A stretch of DNA of 64,000 nt, from contig JBCBBH010000001.1 of NCBI GenBank assembly GCA_038531945.1, positions 496,001 to 560,000 on the forward strand, in the 5' to 3' direction. Under the pieces are notes generated by a model. It did not search any database. It saw only the letters and a program-made list of their open reading frames with translations, and had not been told where the DNA came from. Positions 1 through 9,320 of the stretch are shown here, piece by piece. Origin of the DNA: CALBPI01 sp038531945 (GTDB lineage: Bacteria; Pseudomonadota; Gammaproteobacteria; Steroidobacterales; Woeseiaceae). The number at the start of each line of letters is the position of its first letter. Position 1 is the stretch's first letter. The translations under genes and the position numbers were made by a program.

Positions 1-973
1 GTGACTTGTGTTGCGCGTACATTCGGAGCGTCATGCTCGTGCATGCCGCGAGCGATGCGCTCATTAACTCTACAGGGCTCGGACCGCGGTCTGTTCCACC
101 CACGCTTGCCGGTTCGTCCGTCACTACGGTGTGTGCCCCAACCTGAATCGGCGTGACAAAACTGTGCCCGGATGTCGAGGCGGAAATCGCCCCGCTCGCT
201 CCGTGCGACGTGGAAGGCGGCAAGTAACGGTCCGCCCAGCTTGCCAAAACGCGGCCCACATATTGCGAGTCCTCGTTACGAGTGAGCAGGTGATCGGCGT
301 GGTCCAGACTGACAAAGCTCTTCGGATGCATTGCCGCCGAAAAAAGCTCACTGGCGTTGTCCACGCTAACGGTCGCATCGACTGGCGAGTGCAAGATCAA
401 CAACGCCTTGCGAAGCCCGTGGACCGTCTCGGTCAGTGGATGCCTGCTCAAGTCATCAATAAATTCGCGTCGGATTGTGAACGGACGTCCCGCCAAAAGC
501 ACTTCTGCCGAACCGTCGCGGACGATATCGGCTTGTTTATCGCCAAAAAGATGCGTGACGTGTTCGGGTGTGGCGGGTGACCCGATCGTTGCTACAGCGA
601 CTGCCGAGTCGATACTCGCTGCTGCTTGCAACATCGCCGTGCCGCCGAGGCTGTGGCCCAGCAAAATTTGCGGTGCCTGCCGGTTCTCGGTCAGCCAGCG
701 TGCTGCATCGACCAGGTCCTCCACGTTGCTCGCAAAAGTCGTGTCCGAAAAGTCTCCTTCGCTGGCACCGAGCCCGGTGAAATCAAACCGCATGACCGTA
801 ATTCCCGCCGCATTTAGCGCGGCAGCGATGTGGTTCGCGGCTTTGAGGTTTTTGGTGCATGTGAAGCAGTGCGCGAACAACGCAGTCGCTCTGGAAACGC
901 CGTGGGCGTGGTCGATCAGCCCTGCCAGCGTCAGCCCAACGCGATTCTCAAATTGTATGGATTCACTCGCCAT
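1..973 (-). CDS. alpha/beta hydrolase-OsmC fusion protein (3' end cut by window edge)
   Basis: My own minus-strand translation from the ATG at 971-973 stays open to base 1, giving 324 codons without a stop. The first ~255 residues are an alpha/beta hydrolase: nucleophile elbow GHSLGG (Ser about 108), an HCFTCTKN stretch near residue 35, and a DHADH stretch that may hold the catalytic His. After a short linker an OsmC-type domain begins, with the typical GPSPVELMSASLAACTSM segment holding the conserved redox Cys. The same fusion architecture is known in many proteobacteria. OsmC domains reduce organic peroxides, while the hydrolase substrate is unknown. The gene is divergent from mnmE, with about 100 bp between them. 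The C-terminal half of the OsmC domain lies outside the window. The family call is firm; the physiological substrate is not known. Confidence 0.85.
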   Translation of the reverse strand, partial: MASESIQFENRVGLTLAGLIDHAHGVSRATALFAHCFTCTKNLKAANHIAAALNAAGITVMRFDFTGLGASEGDFSDTTFASNVEDLVDAARWLTENRQAPQILLGHSLGGTAMLQAAASIDSAVAVATIGSPATPEHVTHLFGDKQADIVRDGSAEVLLAGRPFTIRREFIDDLSRHPLTETVHGLRKALLILHSPVDATVSVDNASELFSAAMHPKSFVSLDHADHLLTRNEDSQYVGRVLASWADRYLPPSTSHGASGAISASTSGHSFVTPIQVGAHTVVTDEPASVGGTDRGPSPVELMSASLAACTSMTLRMYAQHKS

Positions 974-1074
974 TGACCGTCTCCGTCCATCACTGTTTCG
1001 TGAATTGGTGTCGTATAAACCCGTTCAACCATGACTTTATTGCAACCCGCGGTTTTTTGCGCCACCGTTCGCGC

Positions 1075-2448
1075 ATGAGCAATAACCCGGACACCATCGT
1101 CGCATTGGCGACCGCGCCAGGTCGCGCGGGTATCGGCGTGCTACGCATCTCCGGTGCAGCGGTACCGACGATTGCTGAACAAGTTCTCGGACAACTGCCG
1201 ACACCCCGACGGGCGGTGCTGGCACGGTTCCATAATGCGCAGGGCGAAGCGCTCGACCAGGGGCTCGCTTTGTATTTCCCGGCACCCGCGTCCTACACCG
1301 GCGAGGACGTCCTCGAGCTACAAGGTCACGGGGGGCCGGTCGTCATGGCCAGCGTTTGTGAGGCTGTGCGAGCCGCCGGGGCGCGCGACGCACGCCCTGG
1401 CGAGTTCTCCGAGCGTGCGTTTCTTAACAACAAACTGGATCTCACGCAGGCCGAAGCGGTTGCAGATCTCATAGACAGTGGCTCTGAAGCGGCGGCACGC
1501 GCGGCCATGCAATCGTTGCAGGGTGCGTTTTCGCAGGCGGTCGATACGTTATTGGAATCGCTCATCTTGCTTCGCACACACGTCGAAGCAGCAATCGACT
1601 TTCCGGAAGAAGAAATTGACTTCCTGGACGATGCTGCGCTCAACGAGCGCATTGATGCGGTGGCTCAGCAATTTCAGACATTAATGTCGCAAATCGAGGT
1701 TGGCAAAAAACTCGCTGAGGGTGTCACCGTGGTGTTGGTTGGCGAGCCGAACGTCGGAAAGTCGAGCCTGATGAATGCCCTGCTGGAGGATGACACGGCG
1801 ATAGTCACGGACGTGCCGGGGACGACACGCGACCTGGTTCGCGCTGACATTGTATTGAACGGTGTCCCGGTGCACCTAACCGATACAGCGGGATTGCGTG
1901 AAACTTCAGACATTGTCGAGCAGGAAGGCATTCGGCGGAGCCGAAAGGCCCTGCGCGAGGCCCAGCATGTTTTGATCGTTCTCGATTCGAGGGATGACAA
2001 CAACATCGAGACTATTCGGGGTGTGGTCGGTTCACTCAAACCACATCAAACGGTCACTGCTGTTTTTAACAAGTCCGATCTGGTCGACGCACAGCAACGA
2101 GCTTCAAACGATCCGCTGGTCGTGGACGAGCGAGCCGTACCACGGCTTTCAGTTTCTGCTTTGAATCGATCGGGTATCGGTGAGCTGCGCACCGCGATCG
2201 GGAATTCACTGGTTGGCCAAAACACCGGCGATACGCCTTTCACGGCTCGACAACGCCACAAAGTCAGTCTCGATACCGCTCGCGAACATTTTGATGCCGG
2301 GATTCACGCACTGCGCGAGACACGAGCCGGTGAGCTCTTGGCCGAGGAGCTGCGCCTCGCGCAACAGGCGCTGGGCGAAATTACCGGGCGGTTCACCAGC
2401 GATGACCTGCTTGGCGAGATTTTCTCGTCGTTTTGTATCGGCAAATAG
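1075..2448 (+). CDS. mnmE: tRNA uridine-5-carboxymethylaminomethyl modification GTPase MnmE
   Basis: MnmE works with MnmG to make the cmnm5 modification of the wobble uridine in certain tRNAs. The 457-residue length matches the family (about 454). The N-terminal folate-binding domain starts with TIVALATAPGRAGIGVLRISG. The inserted G domain shows Walker A GEPNVGKS at 223-230, DTAG at 270-273 and NKSD at 332-335. The protein ends in the invariant FCIGK, whose Cys is needed for activity. The ATG at 1075 is chosen because the open frame upstream (back to 973) shows no family similarity; no clear Shine-Dalgarno site precedes it. In many gammaproteobacteria mnmE lies near yidC/rnpA and mnmG begins a separate rsmG-par-atp cluster; here the two are only about 5 kb apart. 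It ends 4 bp before the convergent GGDEF gene. Confidence 0.97.
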   Translation: MSNNPDTIVALATAPGRAGIGVLRISGAAVPTIAEQVLGQLPTPRRAVLARFHNAQGEALDQGLALYFPAPASYTGEDVLELQGHGGPVVMASVCEAVRAAGARDARPGEFSERAFLNNKLDLTQAEAVADLIDSGSEAAARAAMQSLQGAFSQAVDTLLESLILLRTHVEAAIDFPEEEIDFLDDAALNERIDAVAQQFQTLMSQIEVGKKLAEGVTVVLVGEPNVGKSSLMNALLEDDTAIVTDVPGTTRDLVRADIVLNGVPVHLTDTAGLRETSDIVEQEGIRRSRKALREAQHVLIVLDSRDDNNIETIRGVVGSLKPHQTVTAVFNKSDLVDAQQRASNDPLVVDERAVPRLSVSALNRSGIGELRTAIGNSLVGQNTGDTPFTARQRHKVSLDTAREHFDAGIHALRETRAGELLAEELRLAQQALGEITGRFTSDDLLGEIFSSFCIGK

Positions 2449-2452
2449 AACG

Positions 2453-3631
2453 CTAGCGCTCGGGCTGATAGTCCGCCAGCCTGACAATTTCCGGTGCCGA
2501 TTCACCCGATGTCGGTGTTGCAGCTATCTGCACCTGATCTCGTCCGGCGTGTTTCGCGCTGTAAAGCGCGCCATCCGCGCGAGCGAGTAAATCGTCGACG
2601 CTCTCACCTCGACCGAACGAAGCGACACCCACGGATACCGTCACGTGAAGCGCATTCGCGAAATCGTACTCGCGGATGCTGCGCCAAATCCGTTCGGCGC
2701 ATTGCTTCGCGCCATCGAGGTCGGTTTGCGGTAGCGAGATAATGAACTCCTCACCGCCGAAACGACCTAATTGACGGCCCCGACCCCCGACGGGTGCCAT
2801 GTCGTCCAACAGACGTAATTCGCTACGCACTCGCTTGGCGATGGACGCCAGCACTTGATCACCTTCGAGATGGCCGAACCGGTCATTGATCGTCTTGAAA
2901 AAGTCCACGTCGATAATCACGACGCTAAACGCGGTGCCATCATCCATTGCCTGCGCACGCAGTTGGTCGAGAAACTCGATGATCATGCGCCGGTTGTAGG
3001 CCTGGGTGAGATGATCACGTTCGGCCAAACGGGTGACGTTGTTGATGGCGAGCTCGAGTTTCTCGTTGTGCCGCGTGAGTCGCGTTCTCAGCCGGCCCAC
3101 GTGATTGCCAAAGTAAGCGCACCACAACAATAGACCAGCACCAACAGCTGCGCGCAAAACCAACTCGCCTTTCGTGAAAATCGGATGGCCCAGCGAGATT
3201 TCAATCGCGGTCAACGCGATAAGGCCCGCGAAACCGAAAAATGCAAGCATGGAAAATTCTCGAGCATCCATGCGAAACAGGCCGAACATCATGCCGATCG
3301 GGATCACGGCGAGCATCATGTCACGCCAGGACGGTACGAAATGCATGAAGCCAAGTAGCCAGGTGAGACCGAGGACACACTGCGCGAAAGTCATTGACGG
3401 GTCACGCAGTCGCAGGTTCAAGCCGCTCAGTATCAGCACAGCGATCGTGGCATTGGTGACGGTTGCGCCAATCGCGAGCCCCCACAAAGTCGTTGTGGAA
3501 ATCTGCAATACGCCGTACCACCAACTGCCTAATGTGAGAACGGCGCTCATGGCATAGAGCGCCACCGCCATCAGGAAGCGTTTGAAACGCAACGCTTGGG
3601 CTGCGGCTTGAGTTTTGGGTACCTCGTTCAC
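2453..3631 (-). CDS. membrane-bound diguanylate cyclase (GGDEF)
   Basis: This 392-residue protein probably makes cyclic di-GMP from two GTP. Residues about 15-175 form roughly six hydrophobic segments, followed by a short linker helix (about 180-200). A complete GGDEF domain spans residues 205-372, with the active-site motif GGEEF at 292-296 and the usual DVDFFKTIND segment near 241. The RxxD product-inhibition site expected five residues before GGEEF is absent, since that position reads GRGR, so feedback inhibition may be lost. No known periplasmic or cytoplasmic sensor domain was recognised; the membrane block resembles those of other simple GGDEF proteins. It stands alone between the convergent mnmE and an ABC transporter operon on the same strand. 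The output pathway is unknown. Confidence 0.9.
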   Translation of the reverse strand: MNEVPKTQAAAQALRFKRFLMAVALYAMSAVLTLGSWWYGVLQISTTTLWGLAIGATVTNATIAVLILSGLNLRLRDPSMTFAQCVLGLTWLLGFMHFVPSWRDMMLAVIPIGMMFGLFRMDAREFSMLAFFGFAGLIALTAIEISLGHPIFTKGELVLRAAVGAGLLLWCAYFGNHVGRLRTRLTRHNEKLELAINNVTRLAERDHLTQAYNRRMIIEFLDQLRAQAMDDGTAFSVVIIDVDFFKTINDRFGHLEGDQVLASIAKRVRSELRLLDDMAPVGGRGRQLGRFGGEEFIISLPQTDLDGAKQCAERIWRSIREYDFANALHVTVSVGVASFGRGESVDDLLARADGALYSAKHAGRDQVQIAATPTSGESAPEIVRLADYQPER

Positions 3632-3710
3632 GTGTTAATGATAGGTCCAAAGACCTACGCGAAACACGTCCGATGTCACGGATTGACCGGCAGGATCGGC
3701 GGCCGTGACT

Positions 3711-4889
3711 CTACATGAGTAACGATTCCCGTTTGTAGAGCTGGATTGCCACCCAGGATAACAATGCACCCAAAACGAGAGACGAACCAACCGACACAGC
3801 GATGAAAAGTGGTTGCAACGTTTCGCCTTTCACCAGATCGAGGAGCAGCAAGTGCTGAGACATGCTCGGCACGACCATCCACTCCAGGCTGGGTTTCAAG
3901 TTCATCACCGCTGCGATCAAGATGGGTAGGGTGGGCACCAGCATCGCAAATGTCGTATAGCTTTGAGCTTCCTTGAAGCTCTTCGTGAACGATGTCACGA
4001 CCGTCAGCAAGGATGCGCCGATCAAAGCGAATGGCGCCATAACCAGGAACGCGGTTACCACCTCTTTCGGGCCGAACTGGACGCTCATGCCGAGTTCTTG
4101 CAGCGGAATCCGACCCAGCACCAATGACAGTGCAATCAGCGCTATGACCAGCGATGTACACATAAAGAAAACCGTAGCGGTCAGCTTGCCAAGCAAGAGA
4201 GTGCTGCGGCTGACGGGTAACGTCAGCAGAGGCTCCAGTGAACCTCTTTCCCGCTCGCCCGCCGTGGCATCGATTGCCAGATACATGCCGCCGGCTAACA
4301 TCGAGAACAACAGAAAGTAAGACAGCATGCCGAGCAACAATGCTGCACGCGTGCTGGGTGTCGACGTATCGATCTCATCAATTCGGATGGCGTTGGCCAA
4401 CGTCGGATCAATGCCCCGGGCCAGCAGGCGCATCGCGCCGATTTGACTGGAGTACGCTCCGATCATGGCGCGTGCGCGACGCGCGTATCGAGATGTTGAG
4501 TTGTCCGAGTTATCGAGCACCAACGACACTCTGGCCGTTTCTGCCACGGACCAGCTATCGCCGAAGGCCGAGTCGATGATCAGCACCAGCTCTTCCTCGC
4601 CACTGCGGACAGCGGCGACCGCAGAGTCCGGGTCGAGATCCAATCGTTCGAGTTCGGTATCCTGCTGTTCGAGAAATGTAACGAGGTTGGGTGCATGCTC
4701 CGCGCCTACCACGGCGACCGGGAGTGGTTCTTCTGCTGCAGTAGTCGCTTGCTTCAACGTTAGCGAAATGACAGCCGCGAACACGATCGGCCCAAACAAA
4801 GGTCCGAAAATGAGCGCCGACATCATGGTGCGACGGTCGCGAAAATTGTCTTTGATCTCTTTGAGAACAACGGTTCCGAAAAGACTCAT
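3711..4889 (-). CDS. ABC-2 type permease, NatB-like
   Basis: This 392-residue inner-membrane permease has one N-terminal membrane helix (about 24-44), a large extracytoplasmic domain (about 50-165) and about five helices in the C-terminal half. The segment GERERGSLEPLLTLPVSR, after the second helix, is the cytoplasmic motif typical of ABC-2/NatB export permeases. Its start overlaps the end of the upstream ATPase gene by 4 bp (ATGA), so the two are translationally coupled and form one transporter. NatAB of Bacillus exports sodium; the substrate here cannot be read from sequence. It is the last gene of a minus-strand operon headed by an exported hydrolase, which may hint at a role in envelope stress. 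Confidence 0.85.
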   Translation of the reverse strand: MSLFGTVVLKEIKDNFRDRRTMMSALIFGPLFGPIVFAAVISLTLKQATTAAEEPLPVAVVGAEHAPNLVTFLEQQDTELERLDLDPDSAVAAVRSGEEELVLIIDSAFGDSWSVAETARVSLVLDNSDNSTSRYARRARAMIGAYSSQIGAMRLLARGIDPTLANAIRIDEIDTSTPSTRAALLLGMLSYFLLFSMLAGGMYLAIDATAGERERGSLEPLLTLPVSRSTLLLGKLTATVFFMCTSLVIALIALSLVLGRIPLQELGMSVQFGPKEVVTAFLVMAPFALIGASLLTVVTSFTKSFKEAQSYTTFAMLVPTLPILIAAVMNLKPSLEWMVVPSMSQHLLLLDLVKGETLQPLFIAVSVGSSLVLGALLSWVAIQLYKRESLLM

Positions 4890-5617
4890 GCCGCGCCCTC
4901 CGTCAAAGTGATGGCTTCAACAAACGCATCTTCAAGATCATCACAACCGGTTTTTTCGCGAATTTCATCCGCGCTGCCGATCATGGACACTTGACCATTC
5001 GCAATGATGACAATGTCGTCACACAATGCAGCGACCTCCTGCATGATGTGTGAGGAAAACAAAACGCATTTGCCCTGGTCGCGTAATTTGCGAATCACTT
5101 CTCTGAGACCTCGTGTCGCCATGACATCGAGTCCGTTCGTCGGCTCGTCGAGGATCACATTCTTTGGCTCATGCACAAGCGCGCGTGCGAGTGAGACCTT
5201 GGTTTTCTGTCCCTGTGAAAATCCTTTGGTCCGTCGATCCGCGAAATCGTTGATCTCCAATAAATCGATAATGTTCTGCACTCGCTCATCGCGGATGTCC
5301 TTCGCAACGCCATACATGTCGGCGAAATAAGCAATGTTCTCGCGAGCCGTAAGCTGGTTATATAGACCGGAACCGTGCGGTAGCGCGCCGAGATGACTGC
5401 GTGCTGCGAGAGGATCGACGGTGACATCGATGTCGTCGATAAAAGCCGTACCGCTGTCGGGGCGCACGGCGGTATACAACACTCGCATGGTAGTCGACTT
5501 GCCGGCGCCGTTGGGCCCAAGTAGCCCGGTAATTCGACCATCAGGTGCCTCGAAACTGACGTCGCGCACGGCCTCTACTTTGCCGAAAGACTTTGCAATA
5601 TTTTTGACGGTAATCAT
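4886..5617 (-). CDS. ABC transporter ATP-binding protein, NatA-like
   Basis: This 243-residue ATPase subunit partners the NatB-like permease encoded immediately downstream. Walker A GPNGAGKST is at residues 34-42, Walker B with D-loop is ILDEPTNGLD, and the H-loop His is in FSSHIM. The signature motif reads FSQGQ instead of the common LSGGQ, a variant also found in other NatA-type ATPases. The start at 5617 (MITVKNIAKSFGK) is chosen because it places the ABC domain at the N-terminus; the longer frame from 5695 would overlap the preceding gene. It lies 10 bp after the stop of the hydrolase gene, so all three genes are likely co-transcribed. Confidence 0.9.
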   Translation of the reverse strand: MITVKNIAKSFGKVEAVRDVSFEAPDGRITGLLGPNGAGKSTTMRVLYTAVRPDSGTAFIDDIDVTVDPLAARSHLGALPHGSGLYNQLTARENIAYFADMYGVAKDIRDERVQNIIDLLEINDFADRRTKGFSQGQKTKVSLARALVHEPKNVILDEPTNGLDVMATRGLREVIRKLRDQGKCVLFSSHIMQEVAALCDDIVIIANGQVSMIGSADEIREKTGCDDLEDAFVEAITLTEGAA

Positions 5618-5627
5618 GGTGCGGTCC

Positions 5628-7085
5628 TCAAGGCGTGGGGCCGAGCGGTGAAACAAAAAACGGCATGCCACCCAATCGATCGACGCAGCTATCATCGAGG
5701 TCAGCGACGCTGGCGCTCGCGACGAAACCGGCTGTCAGTTTGGGGACGCATCCCAGGCCGGAGACAATGTGACCTTGCTGTGGCGCAATGATGTGTTTCG
5801 AATTGCTCAACGTCTCGGCGGTCCGAGCGCCATTTTCGGGCGGTGTCACCGGGTCGAACTCTCCCGATAAGATGAGCACGGGTTTGTCACTAGTGACCGG
5901 CTCGTGGAAGTCGTCATCGATAGGACCCGCGGGCCACTCCTCGCAAACCATGCCCATGTAATCGAGGGCGACAGAACCCATGAAAGTGTCATCAATGCCA
6001 TCCGGGCGATCGGTGTCATTGTAAAACGGCATGTCTTCGGCACAGACCACCGAGTTATGCATACCGATCGCCATCGCGCCGTCCATGGATTCCGTGATCA
6101 ACAATGCCTGAGATGCAAGCAACCGATAGTCTTCCTCCAGCGCCTGCGCGACCAGCAGAGGCAAAATTGCGCGGGTCGTTGGTGAGTAAATTGAAAGACG
6201 CAATACGCCGGCGAGCGTATCGTCTGTCAGCGGTACATCAATCTGCTCTCCAGTACGTGGATGCACTGCGGCGAAGTCGACGGGCTCGGAATCGAGTTTT
6301 TGTTTCAGCGTGACGACCGCAGCGGCAACATCGCCAAAGGTGTCGGCGCATTCCGGTGTTTCGCTGCATCGATCGGCGAGCTGGTCGAGACTGGACTGTG
6401 CGTCGTTGGCCAGCATGGGGCCGAGCAGTTCATCTGCAGGCGCGACACCATCAATTATCACGCTGCGCGTGTGCTCTGGGAAACGCCGGAGATAATGCAA
6501 CGCAACTCGGGTGCCATAGGAGCCACCCCACAGGTTGACCTCTTGGTAGCCCAACTCGGCGCGAACCCGGTCGAGATCGCGAACCGCAAGGCTGGTGGTG
6601 TAAAGCGCCGGGTCACCATCGAGACTTTGCAGACATTCGCGGACCAGCTCTCGGCCGTATTCCAGATCGTATTCGGCCGCTAGCGCCTCGTCCGGCGTGG
6701 GGCAAGTCATCAAGTTTGAGCGTCCGGTGCCGCGTTGGTCGACAAGCAGAATCGGTCGCTTCTGCCGAATACCCTCGAATGCGGGTTGCATCATCAGATA
6801 CGCGTCGATCGCCGATTGGCCTGGGCCACCGGCAAGAATCACCAGCGGATCGGGCGCCGGATTGACGCTGAGCGCCGGCACGACTGCAATCGACAAATCG
6901 ATCTGTCGACCGGCTGGCTCGTCCGGATTCTCCGGGACACTTAGCGTCCCGCAATCGGCCTCGGCTGTGCCGAGCGCAGTTCCTGCATCGATGCGGCAGG
7001 GTTCGAGCGCGATCTCGGCCGCCGATGGAGTGGGGTCAGTGAGTCCTGCGATGCCAAGCAGCAGCACGATGAACGTCATCCGCAT
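5628..7085 (-). CDS. exported alpha/beta hydrolase, S33 peptidase-like
   Basis: This 485-residue protein resembles the tripeptidyl-aminopeptidase/proline-iminopeptidase group of alpha/beta hydrolases (peptidase family S33). An N-terminal hydrophobic signal (residues 2-23, ending PSAAE) suggests export. The oxyanion-hole motif GGPGQS is at about 86-91, DQRGTGRS follows near 116, the nucleophile lies in GGSYG (Ser about 189), and candidate catalytic Asp and His are in SGEFDPVTPP and QQGHIVS near the C-terminus. The start at 7085 is preferred because AGGGA lies about 8 bases upstream and it begins the signal peptide; an in-frame start at 7163 has no such support. It heads the operon with the NatAB-like transporter. 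Likely a periplasmic or surface exopeptidase, substrate unknown. Confidence 0.85.
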   Translation of the reverse strand: MRMTFIVLLLGIAGLTDPTPSAAEIALEPCRIDAGTALGTAEADCGTLSVPENPDEPAGRQIDLSIAVVPALSVNPAPDPLVILAGGPGQSAIDAYLMMQPAFEGIRQKRPILLVDQRGTGRSNLMTCPTPDEALAAEYDLEYGRELVRECLQSLDGDPALYTTSLAVRDLDRVRAELGYQEVNLWGGSYGTRVALHYLRRFPEHTRSVIIDGVAPADELLGPMLANDAQSSLDQLADRCSETPECADTFGDVAAAVVTLKQKLDSEPVDFAAVHPRTGEQIDVPLTDDTLAGVLRLSIYSPTTRAILPLLVAQALEEDYRLLASQALLITESMDGAMAIGMHNSVVCAEDMPFYNDTDRPDGIDDTFMGSVALDYMGMVCEEWPAGPIDDDFHEPVTSDKPVLILSGEFDPVTPPENGARTAETLSNSKHIIAPQQGHIVSGLGCVPKLTAGFVASASVADLDDSCVDRLGGMPFFVSPLGPTP

Positions 7086-7320
7086 GTCGTGTTCCCTGTG
7101 TCCCTGGATTGGCGGCGAGTATGCCGAAAAAAACGCGAAAAAACAGGTGTTTGGGTCGGGCATAACGTCTTTTCGTACTTTCCGGGCGCGTTTGTATATC
7201 CGATGGTGGACGTTTGTAAGCCATTGTTTCTCAAAGATGCAGTGGAAAATCTCTGCAATCCCATGACATCGCTAGCGGATTGACGCGAGGCATGCACTAG
7301 GTGTGCTGCAAAAGGGTGGT

Positions 7321-7326
7321 TACAAT
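7321..7326 (+). promoter_or_regulatory. possible -10 box for mnmG
   Basis: TACAAT preceded by GGT lies 35 bp before the mnmG start. A good -35 hexamer at the right spacing is not evident, so this is a weak assignment. The rest of the 7086-7360 spacer has no clear ORF. Confidence 0.25.
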
Positions 7327-7360
7327 GCCCGGTTCCCACAGAACACACCGAAAACTGCGC

Positions 7361-9289
7361 ATGAGTCAGGGATTACGTCAACCAGAAGTGATTGTGATCG
7401 GCGGCGGACACGCCGGCACCGAAGCCGCTTTGGCTTCGGCCCGAACGGGCGTGCATACGTTATTGGTTACCCAGTCGCTCGAGACGATCGGTCAAATGAG
7501 CTGCAACCCGGCAATCGGTGGAATTGGCAAAGGTCACCTCGCCCGCGAGGTGGACGCGCTCGGTGGCGCAATGGCGCGCGCGATCGATTCCGGGGGTATC
7601 CAGTTTCGGACCCTGAACGCCAGCAAAGGTCCCGCCGTTCGTGCAACGCGCGCTCAGGCGGACCGTCAGCTCTACCGGGCTGCAATCCAGAACTTGGTGA
7701 ATGACCAGCCCAATCTATCTGTGTTCCAGGGCAGCGTGGCGGATCTTTTGGTGGCGGGTGGCCGCGTTGTTGGTATCGAGACCACACTGGGTCATCGTTT
7801 TGAAGCGAGCGCGGTGGTATTGACGGTCGGCACGTTCCTCGGTGGGCGCTTGCACGTCGGACAACAACAATCGTCGGGCGGTCGCGCAGGCGATCCTGCA
7901 TCAAATCGTTTGGCAGACCGGTTGCGCGAGCTGCCGTTCCGTGTCGGCCGACTTAAGACCGGCACACCGCCGCGCCTGGATGCTCGAACGCTGGATTTCT
8001 CCCGCATGCAGGTACAGCATGGCGATTCCCCATTACCGGTTTTCTCGTTTCTCGGACGCCGCAGCGATCATCCGCGGCAAATTCCCTGCCACATCACCCA
8101 CACCAATGAAGCGACTCACGAAGTCATTCGCGGGGCGCTCGATCAGTCGCCGATGTTCAGTGGCGCCATTGAAGGCGTAGGCCCGCGTTACTGCCCGTCG
8201 GTCGAGGACAAGATTTTTCGTTTCGCGGACAAGAGTTCACACCAGATATTTGTAGAACCCGAGGGGCTGAATAGTATCGAGGTGTATCCGAACGGGATCT
8301 CAACGAGCCTGCCTTTTGACGTTCAACTTGAGATGGTTCGCAGCATTGCCGGTTTCGAACAGGCCCACATCACTCGGCCGGGATACGCGATCGAATACGA
8401 CTACTTTGACCCGCGAGACTTGCACCCAACGCTGGCGACCCGTCATTTGGAGGGTCTGTTCTTCGCAGGCCAGATCAACGGCACGACCGGCTACGAAGAG
8501 GCAGCCGCACAGGGCTTGCTGGCCGGGTTGAATGCGGCGCGCTTGGTCCGAGGTCTGGAAGGCTGGGTACCTCGACGTGATGAAGCCTACCTCGGCGTAC
8601 TGGTTGACGATCTCACGACGCAAGGTGCGAGTGAGCCCTACCGCATGTTCACGAGCCGGGCGGAGCATAGACTGTTACTTCGCGAGGATAATGCGGATCG
8701 CCGCCTGTCGCCGATCGGACGCGAGCTTGGTTTGGTCGAGGATGCGCGGTGGCGCGTGTTTGAGGCCAGGCAAAGTGCGTCGACGGACGAGCACGAGCGA
8801 CTCAAGCGCACCAACGTGTCGACAGTATCGGCACGCAACGCCGGGTTGATTGGGTCCGATCAATCGCTGACGGCAGGTACCAAGGCGCGCGATTTGTTGC
8901 GACGCCCGGAGGTGCGCTACCAGCAACTTCAGCACGTTGCCGAGCTTGGCCCGATGGTGATCGCAGAGCGAGGCGCGGACGATTACTTGGCAACGGAAGA
9001 GTTTGCCGAACAGGTTGCGCTGCAGGTCGAAACCGATATCAAGTATGAAGGCTATGTAGCGCGTCAAACGCGTGAGATTGACCAGCAACGCAAGCGCAGC
9101 GATTTGAAGATTCCGACGAATTTGGATTACGCGACCGTACACGGATTGTCACATGAGGCTCGGCAACGGTTGAGTGAGGCTCGTCCGGATACTATCGGCC
9201 AAGCGGGTCGCGTACCGGGGGTCACGCCGGCCGCAGTGTCGTTGTTACTCATCCACCTTAAAAAGCGCGAGTTGAAGCAATCAGCCTGA
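7361..9289 (+). CDS. mnmG: tRNA uridine-5-carboxymethylaminomethyl modification enzyme MnmG (GidA)
   Basis: This FAD- and NADH-dependent enzyme forms a complex with MnmE to modify the wobble uridine of tRNAs. The 642-residue length fits the family. The dinucleotide-binding motif GGGHAGTEAA is at about 13-22, and the signature segment SCNPAIGGIGKGHLAREVDA follows near residue 48. GQINGTTGYEEAAAQG in the second half and the C-terminal helical domain are also typical. The ATG at 7361 is used because it puts the FAD motif at the usual distance; the open frame extends to 7301 without similarity. In most gammaproteobacteria rsmG comes next; here about 8.7 kb of transport and envelope genes separate the two. 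Confidence 0.97.
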   Translation: MSQGLRQPEVIVIGGGHAGTEAALASARTGVHTLLVTQSLETIGQMSCNPAIGGIGKGHLAREVDALGGAMARAIDSGGIQFRTLNASKGPAVRATRAQADRQLYRAAIQNLVNDQPNLSVFQGSVADLLVAGGRVVGIETTLGHRFEASAVVLTVGTFLGGRLHVGQQQSSGGRAGDPASNRLADRLRELPFRVGRLKTGTPPRLDARTLDFSRMQVQHGDSPLPVFSFLGRRSDHPRQIPCHITHTNEATHEVIRGALDQSPMFSGAIEGVGPRYCPSVEDKIFRFADKSSHQIFVEPEGLNSIEVYPNGISTSLPFDVQLEMVRSIAGFEQAHITRPGYAIEYDYFDPRDLHPTLATRHLEGLFFAGQINGTTGYEEAAAQGLLAGLNAARLVRGLEGWVPRRDEAYLGVLVDDLTTQGASEPYRMFTSRAEHRLLLREDNADRRLSPIGRELGLVEDARWRVFEARQSASTDEHERLKRTNVSTVSARNAGLIGSDQSLTAGTKARDLLRRPEVRYQQLQHVAELGPMVIAERGADDYLATEEFAEQVALQVETDIKYEGYVARQTREIDQQRKRSDLKIPTNLDYATVHGLSHEARQRLSEARPDTIGQAGRVPGVTPAAVSLLLIHLKKRELKQSA

Positions 9290-9320
9290 CCGCGATGCTG
9301 CGGTTCGCGAAACAGTAAAC

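Noticed and set aside
131..1034. Plus-strand ORFs of 149 and 225 residues opposite the hydrolase-OsmC gene
   Set aside because: They are antisense to a well-matched protein and have no family features of their own.
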